Source of the DNA: Cytophagales bacterium | GTDB taxonomy: Bacteria; Bacteroidota; Bacteroidia; Cytophagales; Spirosomataceae | Direction: 5' to 3' | NCBI GenBank assembly: GCA_013298025.1 | Contig: JAAFJE010000010.1 | Location: 1-64,000 of the forward strand | DNA: 64,000 nucleotides | Part shown: positions 7,716 to 16,469 of the stretch, piece after piece | How the letters are laid out: the number at the start of each line of letters is the position of its first letter | How positions within the stretch are numbered: position 1 is the first letter of the stretch | The notes under the pieces: generated by a model | Database searches by the model: none | What the model was told of the DNA's origin: nothing | The model's input: the letters and a program-made list of their open reading frames with translations, nothing else | Position numbers and translations under genes: made by a program

Positions 7716-8735
7716 TTGGCAGAATTTTACGACATATCAAATTGGATAATTAGGGAGTGGGAAACCACGCTAAAAGGAACTCGACCCCAAAAAATAATTG
7801 AAAATCCAATTACAGGGGAAACCTATTATTTTAAACAATCAAAATCGAGCTATCCCTCTGAAATTTGGTCAGAAATCATTTCAAGTAAATTAGGACAACA
7901 AGCAGGATTTAATACACTTGACTATAACATTGCTTTATTTAATGATGAACTGGGGTGTTTATCTAAAAGTATGATAAACAATAATCATTCAATGCTTTAT
8001 CATGGTGTAGATGTTTTAAACGACTTTTTACCTGAGTTTTTAATCACAGATAAACCAACTGTAAGTTTTCAGCAAATTGAACAAATATGCACAATAGAAC
8101 TATTTGATACATTTCTTTACAAGTTTATTGAGATGCTCATTTTTGATGCTATAATTGGCAACATGGATAGACATACAGAAAATTGGGCATTTATTTTCAA
8201 TATAACATCGAAGCTAAAAGAGCACAGACTTAAACCTAAATTTGACCTATTGGATACAATAAAGCATTTCTTTAAAGACCCATTGAATCCTATGCAAAGG
8301 TCAAAAATCAAAGCAGATTTAGGCTTTGAAACAACTGAGGCAAAATATACTTTTTCGCCTATATATGACAATGGAAGTTGTCTTGCTAGAGAGAAAACAG
8401 ATGAAGAAGTTAAACATTTATTGAAAGACAAAGTTAGATTGGATGCGTATCTAAATAGAGGTAAACATGAAATAAGATGGAATAATGAACGCTTAAACTT
8501 CTTCGATTTGTGCAAAAAAGTTCAAGACAAGCATCATAACATAGTTCAAGAAATCGTTATTAGAATATCATCAAATCTAACAGAAGACAGTATTTCTGCA
8601 CTTGTGTATAACATTGACAGAAATTTAAAAGGCAAAATTGAAAACAATCATCTCACAACAGAACGAAAAGAGTTGATTATAATGTTAATTATCGTTAGAT
8701 TGCAACGTTTAAAACAAATTTTAGAAATTGATTAG
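7716..8735 (+). CDS. HipA-type kinase (HipA_C domain)
   Basis: A 339-residue protein with the catalytic core of HipA-like Ser/Thr kinases. Lys40 lies in Y-Y-F-K-Q-S-K (ATP contact), the catalytic loop G-N-M-D-R-H-T-E-N-W has Asp151 and Asn156, and Y-D-N-G-S-C-L holds the metal-binding Asp218. The N-terminal HipA subdomain is absent, so it corresponds to the kinase half of a split HipA, comparable to HipT. No ATG lies near the start; the only sensible start is TTG at 7716, after an in-frame stop. It overlaps the HIRAN gene by 8 bases. No HipB-like DNA-binding gene is adjacent. Arg codons are mostly AGA, unlike the housekeeping genes. Confidence 0.75.
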   Translation: MAEFYDISNWIIREWETTLKGTRPQKIIENPITGETYYFKQSKSSYPSEIWSEIISSKLGQQAGFNTLDYNIALFNDELGCLSKSMINNNHSMLYHGVDVLNDFLPEFLITDKPTVSFQQIEQICTIELFDTFLYKFIEMLIFDAIIGNMDRHTENWAFIFNITSKLKEHRLKPKFDLLDTIKHFFKDPLNPMQRSKIKADLGFETTEAKYTFSPIYDNGSCLAREKTDEEVKHLLKDKVRLDAYLNRGKHEIRWNNERLNFFDLCKKVQDKHHNIVQEIVIRISSNLTEDSISALVYNIDRNLKGKIENNHLTTERKELIIMLIIVRLQRLKQILEID

Positions 8736-9369
8736 AGTAATTTACATATCATGGCGAAAGCAAATAGGCGATAGACGATATATTATAGCTAGAATTAAGC
8801 GTAATGTATCGGAAGGAATTACTTTTAACTATTTGGAAGGCTATGAGGATGCAAAAAAGGACGGATTGGAGCATTTCTTAGGCTTTAAAAATGCTCAAAA
8901 GTTGACACCTGAATCTATTGAACACTTATTAGCTTTAAGAGTCATTTCGAAGGAGCGACCTGATAGAAATGGTTATTTAAGTTTTTGGGAGGCTGAAAAT
9001 GTTAAAGATGATTTCGATATTTTAGCCTTAACACAAGGAAAAACACAGACAGACAATTTCGAGTTTTTAGCAGAGTATCAGCCTAAAAAAGGGCTGAAAT
9101 TTATTACAGACCTCGCAAATTTATCTCGACTGAAATTACCACCAAAGACATTAGTCAAAGGCGATATTCTGACGTATAAGTTAGAAAAAAACAATCAATT
9201 TGACAAATGTGCTGTATGTGTATATAAAGGGGATATTGCCGTTGGCTACATAAAAAAGATACATAATCAAGTTTTTCATCGAACACATAAACCACTAAAA
9301 ATAACAGTAAAAGCAGTTGATGAGAACGGAGTAACTAAACAAGTTTTTATTAAAGTAGAAACTGCATAA
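8728..9369 (+). CDS. HIRAN-domain protein paired with the HipA-type kinase
   Basis: A 213-residue protein. The first part (R-Y-I-I-A-R-I-K-R-N, then F-N-Y-L-E-G-Y-E-D-A, then S-K-E-R-P-D-R-N-G-Y-L) resembles the region preceding HIRAN domains in HipA-linked proteins. The C-terminal 80 residues (KGDILTYKLEKNNQFDK, A-V-C-V-Y, I-A-V-G-Y-I-K) are a HIRAN domain, a fold known in HLTF/Rad5 to bind DNA 3-prime ends. It starts with TTG at 8728 inside the last codons of the kinase gene (8-base overlap), which implies coupled translation. It may act as partner, inhibitor or targeting subunit of the kinase; that role is inference. Confidence 0.65.
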   Translation: MIRVIYISWRKQIGDRRYIIARIKRNVSEGITFNYLEGYEDAKKDGLEHFLGFKNAQKLTPESIEHLLALRVISKERPDRNGYLSFWEAENVKDDFDILALTQGKTQTDNFEFLAEYQPKKGLKFITDLANLSRLKLPPKTLVKGDILTYKLEKNNQFDKCAVCVYKGDIAVGYIKKIHNQVFHRTHKPLKITVKAVDENGVTKQVFIKVETA

Positions 9370-9453
9370 AATCTTGACACAAATAGCGAGAGTATCCGAC
9401 ATAGTATTACCACTTTGCAATTACTGAACATTCTGACTGTCAATCTTCTACAT

Positions 9454-9489
9454 GGGTTACTTGGTAAATATGAGCTAACCAAGTAACCC
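9454..9489. terminator. perfect 12-bp hairpin downstream of the HIRAN gene
   Basis: GGGTTACTTGGT and ACCAAGTAACCC pair perfectly around a 12-nt loop. There is no T run on the plus side, so it is either a weak terminator or a protein-binding palindrome. The remaining sequence between 9370 and 9575 shows no gene. Confidence 0.5.
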
Positions 9490-9575
9490 TGAAGTATTTC
9501 AAGCAGTAGGAGGCTACTAAACTCTACTATCGACAATACCACCCACACATTTTAATCCGCAATCAGCCAAAGCTA

Positions 9576-9989
9576 CTACATCCGCTTCACAGGCTTATAG
9601 GCTACAAAGCCAAAAAGGTGCAAGAAAATGCTTCTCGATATACGAAAATTGAATGGTACTGCTAAGACCGAAATCAACACAATTGGCACAACGTACCCCA
9701 TGATAGAAGGGTCGTTGAAAAGCCAATAAATCAGAAAGCCCAAGGCTACCAACAGTCCAATCGTAATCCCATAACTCACAAACATCGCACCGTACCAAAA
9801 GCCTGGCTCTACCTCAAAACGCAGGTCACAAACGGGACAATTCTTGTGCATTTCGTCAAATTTACTCAGTTGCCACCAAGTATGTTTAAACATTTTGCCT
9901 TCTCGGCATTGGGGGCAACGCTCTTGCCAAATGGCTTGTAGGCGTGTTCTTTCTACATCTAACTGAATATGGCTATGCTTTTTCATCAT
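9576..9989 (-). CDS. DUF983 family membrane protein
   Basis: A 137-residue protein with an N-terminal zinc-ribbon-like part (Cys25-x-x-Cys28 in R-C-P-Q-C and Cys51-x-x-Cys54 in N-C-P-V-C) followed by two transmembrane segments (about 68-90 and 95-115). C-P-x-C-x-x-G followed by C-P-V-C-x-L-x-F-E-x-E-P-G-F-x-Y-G-A-M is the hallmark of DUF983. The function of the family is not established. The gene follows the AraC-type regulator by 24 bases on the same strand, so they may share a transcript. Confidence 0.88.
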   Translation of the reverse strand: MMKKHSHIQLDVERTRLQAIWQERCPQCREGKMFKHTWWQLSKFDEMHKNCPVCDLRFEVEPGFWYGAMFVSYGITIGLLVALGFLIYWLFNDPSIMGYVVPIVLISVLAVPFNFRISRSIFLHLFGFVAYKPVKRM

Positions 9990-10013
9990 TGTATAATATT
10001 GATAATGAACAAT

Positions 10014-10883
10014 TTATTGTATAATACGTTTTCTAAACTCTTCGGGTGTGATGCCAACCGATTTTTTGAAAAACTTAGAAAAATAAGAATTATCTTTAAA
10101 ATTAAGGGTATAAGCAATTTCGCTGATACTGGTTTGCTGGTTGACCAACAGGCGTTTGGCTTCTAAAATAATGCGGTTGCGAATGACTTCGCCCGCTTGC
10201 ATTCCCCAGTGTTCTTTACAAAGGGCGTTCAAATGATTGGGCGTAATAAAAAGCAAGTCGGCATACTCCATCGGAAGTTTTAGTTGTATAAAATGCTTGT
10301 CGAGTAGCTTCTGAAAATTTTTCAATAAGGTATAATGATACGCTGGGATTGTCTGGGGTTTTTGGGCTAGGTTTTGTTGGTCTATCAACAAAAACATTTG
10401 CAAAAGCAGGCTTCTCATCAGGTCTTCATACAAAATACCTCGCTGGGTATCGTGTAGCAAAATTTCTTCAAAAAGCTCCTTTACTTTCATGCCAAGACGA
10501 TTATCTAAATTCAAAACGCTATCAACAGCAATGCCGTTGAAGAAGGAAAAGCTTTCTAAATAATCGGCACGGGCGATAAATGTATGGAAAAATGCAGGAG
10601 AAAAATTGACAACATAGCCATCGGTTTGTCCTTCAAACTGCCAGCTATGCACTTGGCCGGGGGTCATGAAGTAAATCTGGTAAGGTCTTACCGCAAACTG
10701 GCTAAAGTCGATGGTATGAAAGCCTTCTCCTTTGGTAAAAAATACCAAATGGTAAAAATGATGCCTATGGGCCATAAACAGGTTTGGGTGCTTGACAAGG
10801 TAAGGACCAAACCGACTGACCAAAATATCGTTGTTTTTTTGTTCAGATAAATTACAAATATCTACAATCGGAATATGTTTCAT
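10014..10883 (-). CDS. AraC family transcriptional regulator
   Basis: A 289-residue regulator. The N-terminal cupin-like sensing domain (about residues 30-100, with H-R-H-H-F-Y-H-L-V-F-F and M-T-P-G-Q-V-H-S-W) is that of AraC proteins that bind small molecules. The C-terminal 100 residues carry two helix-turn-helix units, the second with the A-Y-T-L-N-F-K-D-N-S-Y-F-S-K-F-F-K-K-S-V signature. The frame is open to 11000, but the ATG at 10883 (MKHIPIVDICNL) fits. It lies directly downstream of the KduD-type dehydrogenase gene on the same strand, separated by a strong terminator. A link to uronate or sugar catabolism is plausible but unproven. Confidence 0.9.
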   Translation of the reverse strand: MKHIPIVDICNLSEQKNNDILVSRFGPYLVKHPNLFMAHRHHFYHLVFFTKGEGFHTIDFSQFAVRPYQIYFMTPGQVHSWQFEGQTDGYVVNFSPAFFHTFIARADYLESFSFFNGIAVDSVLNLDNRLGMKVKELFEEILLHDTQRGILYEDLMRSLLLQMFLLIDQQNLAQKPQTIPAYHYTLLKNFQKLLDKHFIQLKLPMEYADLLFITPNHLNALCKEHWGMQAGEVIRNRIILEAKRLLVNQQTSISEIAYTLNFKDNSYFSKFFKKSVGITPEEFRKRIIQ

Positions 10884-10999
10884 GAATCGGGCATCTTTAC
10901 TGAGTGAAATAATATCCCAAAGGTATAGCGAAAAAACACCTCCTGTATGGTGTAAAATGTAGCAACAATGGTAATATTTACCGATACATACAAAAAACA

Positions 11000-11043
11000 T
11001 TGAAAAAAATGGTAGTCATTTCAAATAACTACCATTTTTTCAA
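11000..11043. terminator. bidirectional hairpin terminator after the SDR gene
   Basis: TTGAAAAAAATGGTAGT (11000-11016) pairs with ACTACCATTTTTTCAA (11028-11043). An A-rich flank on one side gives a U run on the minus-strand transcript. It ends the minus-strand gene whose stop is at 11071. Confidence 0.8.
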
Positions 11044-11070
11044 TATTCATAACAATAGCCTTCATACTTT

Positions 11071-11841
11071 TTAGCGTCCGAGCCAACCGCCATCTACTAC
11101 CAACAGCGAGCCATGCACATAAGAAGAGGCTTCGGAAGCAAGAAAAATCGTTGCTCCTTTAAAATCGTCGGGTACACCCCAACGATTGGCAGGAATCCGA
11201 CTCAAAATAGCCTGACTTCTTTCGGGGTCGTTTCGCAGGGCATCGGTGTTGTCGGTGGCAATATAACCCGGTACAATGGCGTTTACGTTTACGCCTTTGC
11301 TGGCCCATTCGTTGGCAAAAGCCTTGGTCAAACTCGCAATCGCTCCTTTACTAGCAGCGTAGCCCGGCACGTTGATGCCTCCTTGAAAACTCAACAACGA
11401 AGCCGTAAAAATCACTTTTCCACTACCTCTTGCTACCATTTCTTTGCCCAGTTCACGGCTCAAAATAAATTGGGCATTCAAGTTAATGTCGATGATTTCG
11501 TCCCAATATTCGTCGGGATGCTCGGCGGCAGGTTTACGCAAAATCGAACCAGCATTATTGACCAAAATATCAATCACAGGGAAATCGTTCTTCACGGCAT
11601 GAATAAATTCGTACAAAGATTCACGCTTACTAAAGTCGGCCTGATACGCCTTAAACGAGCGTCCAAGGGCTTTTACCGCTTGTTCAACCGCACTTCCTTC
11701 CAATTCTAAACTAGCAGATACGCCAATAATATCGGCACCTGCCTCTGCTAAAGCTACTGCCATAGCCATGCCTATGCCTTTTTTACAGCCTGTCACCAAG
11801 GCTATTTTTCCTGTTAAGTCGAATAGTTGAAAGAATTTCAT
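11071..11841 (-). CDS. kduD: KduD-type short-chain dehydrogenase
   Basis: A 256-residue SDR protein. The nucleotide-binding T-G-C-K-K-G-I-G loop spans residues 17-24, N-N-A-G is near residue 94, and the catalytic Y-A-A-S-K is near residue 160 with an upstream Ser in F-T-A-S-L. The stretch P-G-Y-I-A-T-D-N-T-D-A-L-R followed by R-I-P-A-N-R-W-G is typical of KduD (2-dehydro-3-deoxy-D-gluconate 5-dehydrogenase) rather than of generic SDRs. It would interconvert DKI and KDG in uronate breakdown. No kduI is adjacent, so the exact substrate is inferred. Its start is followed upstream by a LacI-type operator candidate. Confidence 0.78.
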   Translation of the reverse strand: MKFFQLFDLTGKIALVTGCKKGIGMAMAVALAEAGADIIGVSASLELEGSAVEQAVKALGRSFKAYQADFSKRESLYEFIHAVKNDFPVIDILVNNAGSILRKPAAEHPDEYWDEIIDINLNAQFILSRELGKEMVARGSGKVIFTASLLSFQGGINVPGYAASKGAIASLTKAFANEWASKGVNVNAIVPGYIATDNTDALRNDPERSQAILSRIPANRWGVPDDFKGATIFLASEASSYVHGSLLVVDGGWLGR

Positions 11842-12314
11842 TTTCTTAAAAAAGTTATATTTTAATCCATTGGAAATACGCTTGCTACAAAAGCAAAGGG
11901 AATTTGTAGCAAAATCTTAGAAGAAACAAATTTTCCTGTAGTATTCTTGTATAAAAACTTTTGCAAACGCTTGCGGTAACGATTGCTTTTTTGCAGCAAA
12001 TAAAAAAGCTTACAGCAATACCTAATTCTTTTCAACTATTTACTTTGAAAAGTACAAATTCAATTTTACCAATAAAACCATCGTAGCACAAAACGATAAG
12101 CGTAAAATTTGACCGTTTACTAAATGAAGTATAAAATCTATGTATAAACACAGGAATAATTTGTATTTTTATTGTCAATCTTCCTTACTTAGCTCATCAG
12201 ATATAGTACTTTACAAAGTTTTAAGGTATTCGGTATCGTGCCGAATGCACAAACGTTGCGTTGGCTCGTTTGTATAGTTCATTATTTTTATCAAATCTAG
12301 CATCAAACTTAACT
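11842..12314. promoter_or_regulatory. divergent promoter region with LacI-type operator candidate
   Basis: This 473-base gap separates the minus-strand kduD from the plus-strand TIR gene. At 11963-11974, GCAAACGCTTGC is a near-palindrome with a CG centre, and the overlapping GCGGTAACGATTGC (11973-11986) is a second imperfect copy. Such GCAAnCGnTTGC sites are typical targets of LacI-family repressors. No gene is visible in the gap; an open stretch from 12261 only extends the TIR frame. Confidence 0.4.
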
Positions 12315-12881
12315 ATGAGTGCAAACGTATTTATCTCTTACAACCACAACGACACCGACCTAGCTAATCGGGTAAGAGAAGATTTGGAAAACGCCGGTTT
12401 TCAAGTAATTATCGACAGCGATAATCCTATTGGTTTTGAAATTCCTCGCTTCATCAACGAGAGCATTGCCAAAGCCGATTTTGTGCTACAGCTTATTTCA
12501 GAGCATTTCCTTACTTCGGCTTGGGTTGCCCAAGAATCAATCAAGGCTTTTACCGTTGCCGAACTGATTGGCAAAGTGGTGTTGCCCTGCGAAATCGACA
12601 ATTCTTTGAGCGATTTTAGTTTTAGGACTAACGCCATGAAACGCTTCGATACCAAAATTGCCGACATCAAAGCCGAAATTGGCTACCGCCTCGAAACGGG
12701 TGCGAGCATCCAAGATTTACAGTCGCAATACCAACGACTTTTGGGCTTGAAAAATGGCTACGATACCATTATGGCCGAATTTATCAATAAAAATCGTGGC
12801 GATTTGCGTCCTGCCAATTACGAACGTGGAATGAAACAGGTGATTACTTCTTTGAATAAATACCTGAGCATGAAGAAGTAA
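12315..12881 (+). CDS. stand-alone TIR domain protein
   Basis: A 188-residue protein beginning directly with a TIR domain. Strand A is V-F-I-S-Y-N-H-N-D (residues 5-13), the BB-loop region is D-S-D-N-P-I-G-F-E, and the alpha-C helix carries S-A-W-V-A-Q-E with Glu74 in the position of the catalytic glutamate of TIR NADases and cyclases. A 60-residue C-terminal tail (IQDLQSQYQRLLGLKNGYD and on) is shared with the next gene. The frame is open from 12261, but the ATG at 12315 (MSANVFISYN) is at strand A. It is the first of five co-directional genes, 50 bases upstream of the SIR2-like/TIR fusion. Confidence 0.85.
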   Translation: MSANVFISYNHNDTDLANRVREDLENAGFQVIIDSDNPIGFEIPRFINESIAKADFVLQLISEHFLTSAWVAQESIKAFTVAELIGKVVLPCEIDNSLSDFSFRTNAMKRFDTKIADIKAEIGYRLETGASIQDLQSQYQRLLGLKNGYDTIMAEFINKNRGDLRPANYERGMKQVITSLNKYLSMKK

Positions 12882-12931
12882 TGACCATTGCATTGGGTGG
12901 TTTTTAATATATAGCTGTCTTGTATAATGTT

Positions 12932-14428
12932 ATGAATAAAAAGCTTTTAAGTATCATCGAAGCCATTAGGGCTGGGCGTTGTGTGCTGGTGCTAGGGCCC
13001 GAGATTTGTCAGGTTAACTACACCAAGTTTATCACCGACCAAGCACCCGAAACTGCTCCCAAAGACTTCGATGAGTCTTTGCGATTGGCTTATGATTATT
13101 ATTTTAATGAAGTCCTCGACGACTACGAGCGAGAGGATTTAGAAGATAGCCAAATCTCATTTGTCGATTATCCATTTATCAAAGAACACTTGATGACCCT
13201 GAAATCAGAAAATGATGTGCAGCACATTTATGATTTCATGAAATGGTATTTTTCACAAACGGCCGAGTGGTCTGAGCATTTTAATAAAATTGCTCAGATT
13301 CCTTTTCCTTTGGTGTTGTCGCTTTTGCCTGATGCCAGTTTAGAAAAAAGTTTTGAACTAAGTTTTGGAGGCTTGCAAAATGGCTACATGGTGAGCCGTT
13401 ATTCGAGAGAAAACAAGGCTGTGCCTAGCATCGACAGCAAGCCTACGGCACAAAACCCATTGGTTTACAAGCTTCTAGGCGACTTAGAGCATTACGATGC
13501 TACGTTTACTTTTGACGATTGGTTCGATTATTTTTCCAATATTTTTGGTGTAAATCCTTTGCCTTTGGCTATTAAAAGTGTGCTAAAAGACGACCCTTTG
13601 ATTTTATTTTTGGGGGTTCGGGTCGAAAAATGGTACATTCAAGTGGTAATGCGTTTGTTGTTGGCGAGCGGTCAAGGCGGTTTGTTGAAAGGCAAAAAGT
13701 TTGCTTTTGTCAATGCCCGAGAAAAAAATGTGGAAGATTTGGCAAAAAAACGCCTCAACGTGATGTTCGACGAAGCCAATCCAACGCAGTTGTTGGAAGA
13801 GCTTTATCAGGCTTGTCGCCAAGAAAAGCTTTTGCGAGTAGCCCAAATAGACACCATGCGTATCAATGCCAAGGTGTTTATTTCCTACAATCACGCCGAT
13901 GGAGCATTGGCCGATAAGCTCAGGGCTGATTTAGAAGAAGTAGGCATAGAAGTCATCATCGACAGCGATAATCCGATTGGGTTTGAGATTCCTAAATTTA
14001 TCAACGAAAGTATCGCCAAAGCCGATTTTGTGTTGCAATTGATTTCGGCTAATTTCTTAACTTCTGCTTGGGTAGCCCAAGAGTCGGTTAAGGCATTTAC
14101 CTTGGCCGAAATCATGGGAAAAGTGGTATTGCCTTGCCAAATCGACGATGCCCTCAACGACAACGAATTTAGAAACAGTGCCATGCGGTCGTTTGAAGAT
14201 AAAATCAAAGATTTTGGTATTGAAATGGGCAATCGACTCATGAAAGGCGAAAGTATAGAAGACCTGCAACCGCAATACCAACGGGTGTTGGAGCTAAAAA
14301 ACAACTATGATAAAACCATTGCAGAATTTAGGAACAAAAACCGAGGTGATTTGCGTGGCAACAACTACGATAAAGGCTTACAACAAATATTTGCGTCTAT
14401 CAAAAAATATTTGGCTGTGCCAGCTTAA
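12932..14428 (+). CDS. SIR2-like/TIR fusion protein
   Basis: A 498-residue two-domain protein. The N-terminal part opens with G-R-C-V-L-V-L-G-P-E (residues 15-24) and later has D-P-L-I-L-F-L-G-V-R-V-E-K-W-Y-I. These correspond to the nucleotide-binding start and the G-x-S-x-x-D-W-like late motif of SIR2-like domains in bacterial defence proteins. The first motif is degenerate (no G-A-G-x-S). Residues about 313-498 are a TIR domain with its tail, closely similar in protein and DNA to the preceding gene and with Glu384 in W-V-A-Q-E. Both domains are predicted NAD-acting. The frame starts with TTG at 12920; the ATG at 12932 is preferred. Confidence 0.72.
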   Translation: MNKKLLSIIEAIRAGRCVLVLGPEICQVNYTKFITDQAPETAPKDFDESLRLAYDYYFNEVLDDYEREDLEDSQISFVDYPFIKEHLMTLKSENDVQHIYDFMKWYFSQTAEWSEHFNKIAQIPFPLVLSLLPDASLEKSFELSFGGLQNGYMVSRYSRENKAVPSIDSKPTAQNPLVYKLLGDLEHYDATFTFDDWFDYFSNIFGVNPLPLAIKSVLKDDPLILFLGVRVEKWYIQVVMRLLLASGQGGLLKGKKFAFVNAREKNVEDLAKKRLNVMFDEANPTQLLEELYQACRQEKLLRVAQIDTMRINAKVFISYNHADGALADKLRADLEEVGIEVIIDSDNPIGFEIPKFINESIAKADFVLQLISANFLTSAWVAQESVKAFTLAEIMGKVVLPCQIDDALNDNEFRNSAMRSFEDKIKDFGIEMGNRLMKGESIEDLQPQYQRVLELKNNYDKTIAEFRNKNRGDLRGNNYDKGLQQIFASIKKYLAVPA

Positions 14429-14431
14429 TAC

Positions 14432-14526
14432 AATTGTGAATTGTTAATGGTCAATTATGAATTAGACTTATTCATAATTTTAAGTATTTGAAAATAAATA
14501 ATTTAACTCACAATTCACTCAATAAC
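14432..14526. repeat. dispersed intergenic element (copy 4) between SIR2-TIR and STAND genes
   Basis: The left arm has CAATTGTGAATTGTTAATGG and the right arm AACTCACAATTCACTCAAT, around an AT-rich core. It lies wholly in the gap before the STAND NTPase start at 14578 and may terminate or modulate readthrough within the island. Confidence 0.55.
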
Positions 14527-14577
14527 ACCCCAACCATTATCATTTTATTGAACCCAGCAATCGCTACGCAACACAAT

Positions 14578-16395
14578 ATGTCAGAGCAACCTTTACTCAA
14601 CCGGTATCCGGGCGCTAATAGTTTTACCACAGAGCAAGAAGATTTGTTCATGGGGCGAGAAAAGGACACCGAAATTTTTTATCAGTTGATTCACGCCCAT
14701 CAATTAGTCATTTTGTATGGCAAAAGTGGTTATGGCAAAAGCTCGCTCATCAATGCTGGGGTTGTGCCTCGCCTAGAGAAAGAAGCACTTCGACCTACGC
14801 ATTTTTCTGTCCGCTTGTTCAACAAAGCACAAGGAGCAAACACAGCGGCGAAATCGCCACTCAATACGCTTGTTACGTCGTTGGCGAGCAATACTGAGGA
14901 GTTGGCATGGATGCAACCTTTCAAGCAACAGGCATATCCGAGAGGAGTATTTTGGTATTGGGTAAAACAATATCAATATTATAATGAAAATGCCCCGATT
15001 TTCTTATTTTTCGACCAATTTGAAGAACTTTTTACCTATACAGAAACAGAAATAGAAGATTTTGCCTCGGAATTGGGTATGGTTTTATTCCAAAAAATTC
15101 CAGATTTTTTACGTAAAAAAGAATTATTCACCCATTTATCGGCCGAAGAAATGGCGTTTATCCATGAAAAACCCAATGTCAAATTGGTGTTTTCGATACG
15201 CTCCGATAGAATGGCCCTGCTCAACCGCCTTAGCAAGTATTTACCCAACCTACTGAAATATCATTACGAACTCGATGCCCTCGACGAAGACGAAGCCCGC
15301 AAAGCCATTGTCAAGCCTGCAAGCCTTGTCAGCACAAGGTTCAAAACTCAGCCTTTTCGCTATGAAAAAGAGGTAATAGAGTCCATTCTCAAACGTGTGA
15401 AAAACGTGCATGATGGCAAAGTAGAAACGGCGGCACTGCAAATTATTTGTCGCTTTTTGGAGGAAGAAAAAGTATTAAGTTTAGGCAAATCCCTTATTTC
15501 TTTAGAGGTATTAGGGAATATCAAAGACATCTTTAAGGAATATTACCAAGCCTCGCTCAATACCCTTGCCCCAGCCGAAAAAGAAGCGGCAAGTAAGGCT
15601 ATTGAAGAAAAGTTTATCCAAAACAACCAACGGATTCCTTTCGAGAAAGGATACATTCAGCAAGAATATGCCCTCACCGACACCACGCTGGATGCCCTAG
15701 AAAAAAGTACCCTTTTACGCAAAGAACAAGATGCTTACGGCCGCTTGATTTATGAAATTGGGCACGATACCCTCATTGAACCTATCTTAGAGTTTGCCGA
15801 AATCCGCAGACAAGAAAACGCCCTACGCCAAGCCGAAGCCTTGCGGAAAGAAGAAGCCAAGAAAAGAAAAATTCGTAACCGTAATGCAGCCATTATAGCA
15901 GGTATTTCTTTGGTTGGTCTTGTGGTTTCGCTGTACTTTTTGTATGAAGCTACCCAATCAGAAGCCAAAGCTATTATGGAACAAAAAAGAGCTATTATAG
16001 CACAAGCTAGAGCCGATACTGCGGCTAAACACGCACGCACCAGCGAAGAAGATGCACTCAATAAAGCAAAAGCATTAAAAAAAGAAAAAGATAGGTCGGA
16101 TTCATTGAAAGAGTTAGCCCAAAAAGCAGCGGAGTTAGCTAAACAAGAAAAGAACAAAGCCGAAGAACAAAAAAAAGCCGCCCAAGCAAATTTAGCTACG
16201 CTTTATTTTGAAAAAGGTAAAATATTTATCGAAAACAAAAAGAATATAGAACGCAACGGGGGCAAACCCGACATTGTAAAAATATATATTGACTCGACTA
16301 GAAGGTACATTAGGTTGCTGGAAACGTTAGAAAATGAAAAAAAAGTCTTTTATATACGGGAATTAGAAAAACAGATAAAAACTTCAAAACATTGA
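14578..16395 (+). CDS. membrane-anchored STAND NTPase (nSTAND1-like) with coiled-coil tail
   Basis: A 605-residue protein. It begins with N-R-Y-P-G-A-N-S-F-T-T-E-Q-E-D-L-F-M-G-R-E, the usual lead-in of nSTAND1 modules, then Walker A G-K-S-G-Y-G-K-S-S (residues 48-56) and Walker B F-L-F-F-D-Q-F-E-E-L-F with Asp146. S-I-R-S-D near residue 210 is the sensor region. After a winged-helix-like segment (to about 430) comes one transmembrane helix (about 437-460), then an Ala/Lys/Glu-rich coiled coil (about 460-560). In related proteins the coiled coil leads into WD40 repeats in the same chain; here those are in the next gene. The ATG at 14578 is chosen over an upstream TTG that would translate the repeat element. 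Confidence 0.82.
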   Translation: MSEQPLLNRYPGANSFTTEQEDLFMGREKDTEIFYQLIHAHQLVILYGKSGYGKSSLINAGVVPRLEKEALRPTHFSVRLFNKAQGANTAAKSPLNTLVTSLASNTEELAWMQPFKQQAYPRGVFWYWVKQYQYYNENAPIFLFFDQFEELFTYTETEIEDFASELGMVLFQKIPDFLRKKELFTHLSAEEMAFIHEKPNVKLVFSIRSDRMALLNRLSKYLPNLLKYHYELDALDEDEARKAIVKPASLVSTRFKTQPFRYEKEVIESILKRVKNVHDGKVETAALQIICRFLEEEKVLSLGKSLISLEVLGNIKDIFKEYYQASLNTLAPAEKEAASKAIEEKFIQNNQRIPFEKGYIQQEYALTDTTLDALEKSTLLRKEQDAYGRLIYEIGHDTLIEPILEFAEIRRQENALRQAEALRKEEAKKRKIRNRNAAIIAGISLVGLVVSLYFLYEATQSEAKAIMEQKRAIIAQARADTAAKHARTSEEDALNKAKALKKEKDRSDSLKELAQKAAELAKQEKNKAEEQKKAAQANLATLYFEKGKIFIENKKNIERNGGKPDIVKIYIDSTRRYIRLLETLENEKKVFYIRELEKQIKTSKH

Positions 16396-16469
16396 TAAGC
16401 TCAACCCATCTGGGTACAAACACTTTATCGGATAAACTTATTTGATTACAACTCAATACTTGAGATTTT

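Noticed and set aside
9276-9548. A 90-codon minus-strand frame overlapping the end of the HIRAN gene
   Set aside because: It covers the HIRAN C-terminus in antisense and the 9454-9489 hairpin; the product shows no family feature.
11113-11709. A 198-codon plus-strand frame opposite kduD
   Set aside because: It is long, but mirrors a conserved SDR gene and encodes no recognisable domain.
14488-14577. An N-terminal extension of the STAND protein from the TTG at 14488
   Set aside because: It would translate the right arm of the intergenic repeat; the ATG at 14578 begins at the family-typical N-terminus.
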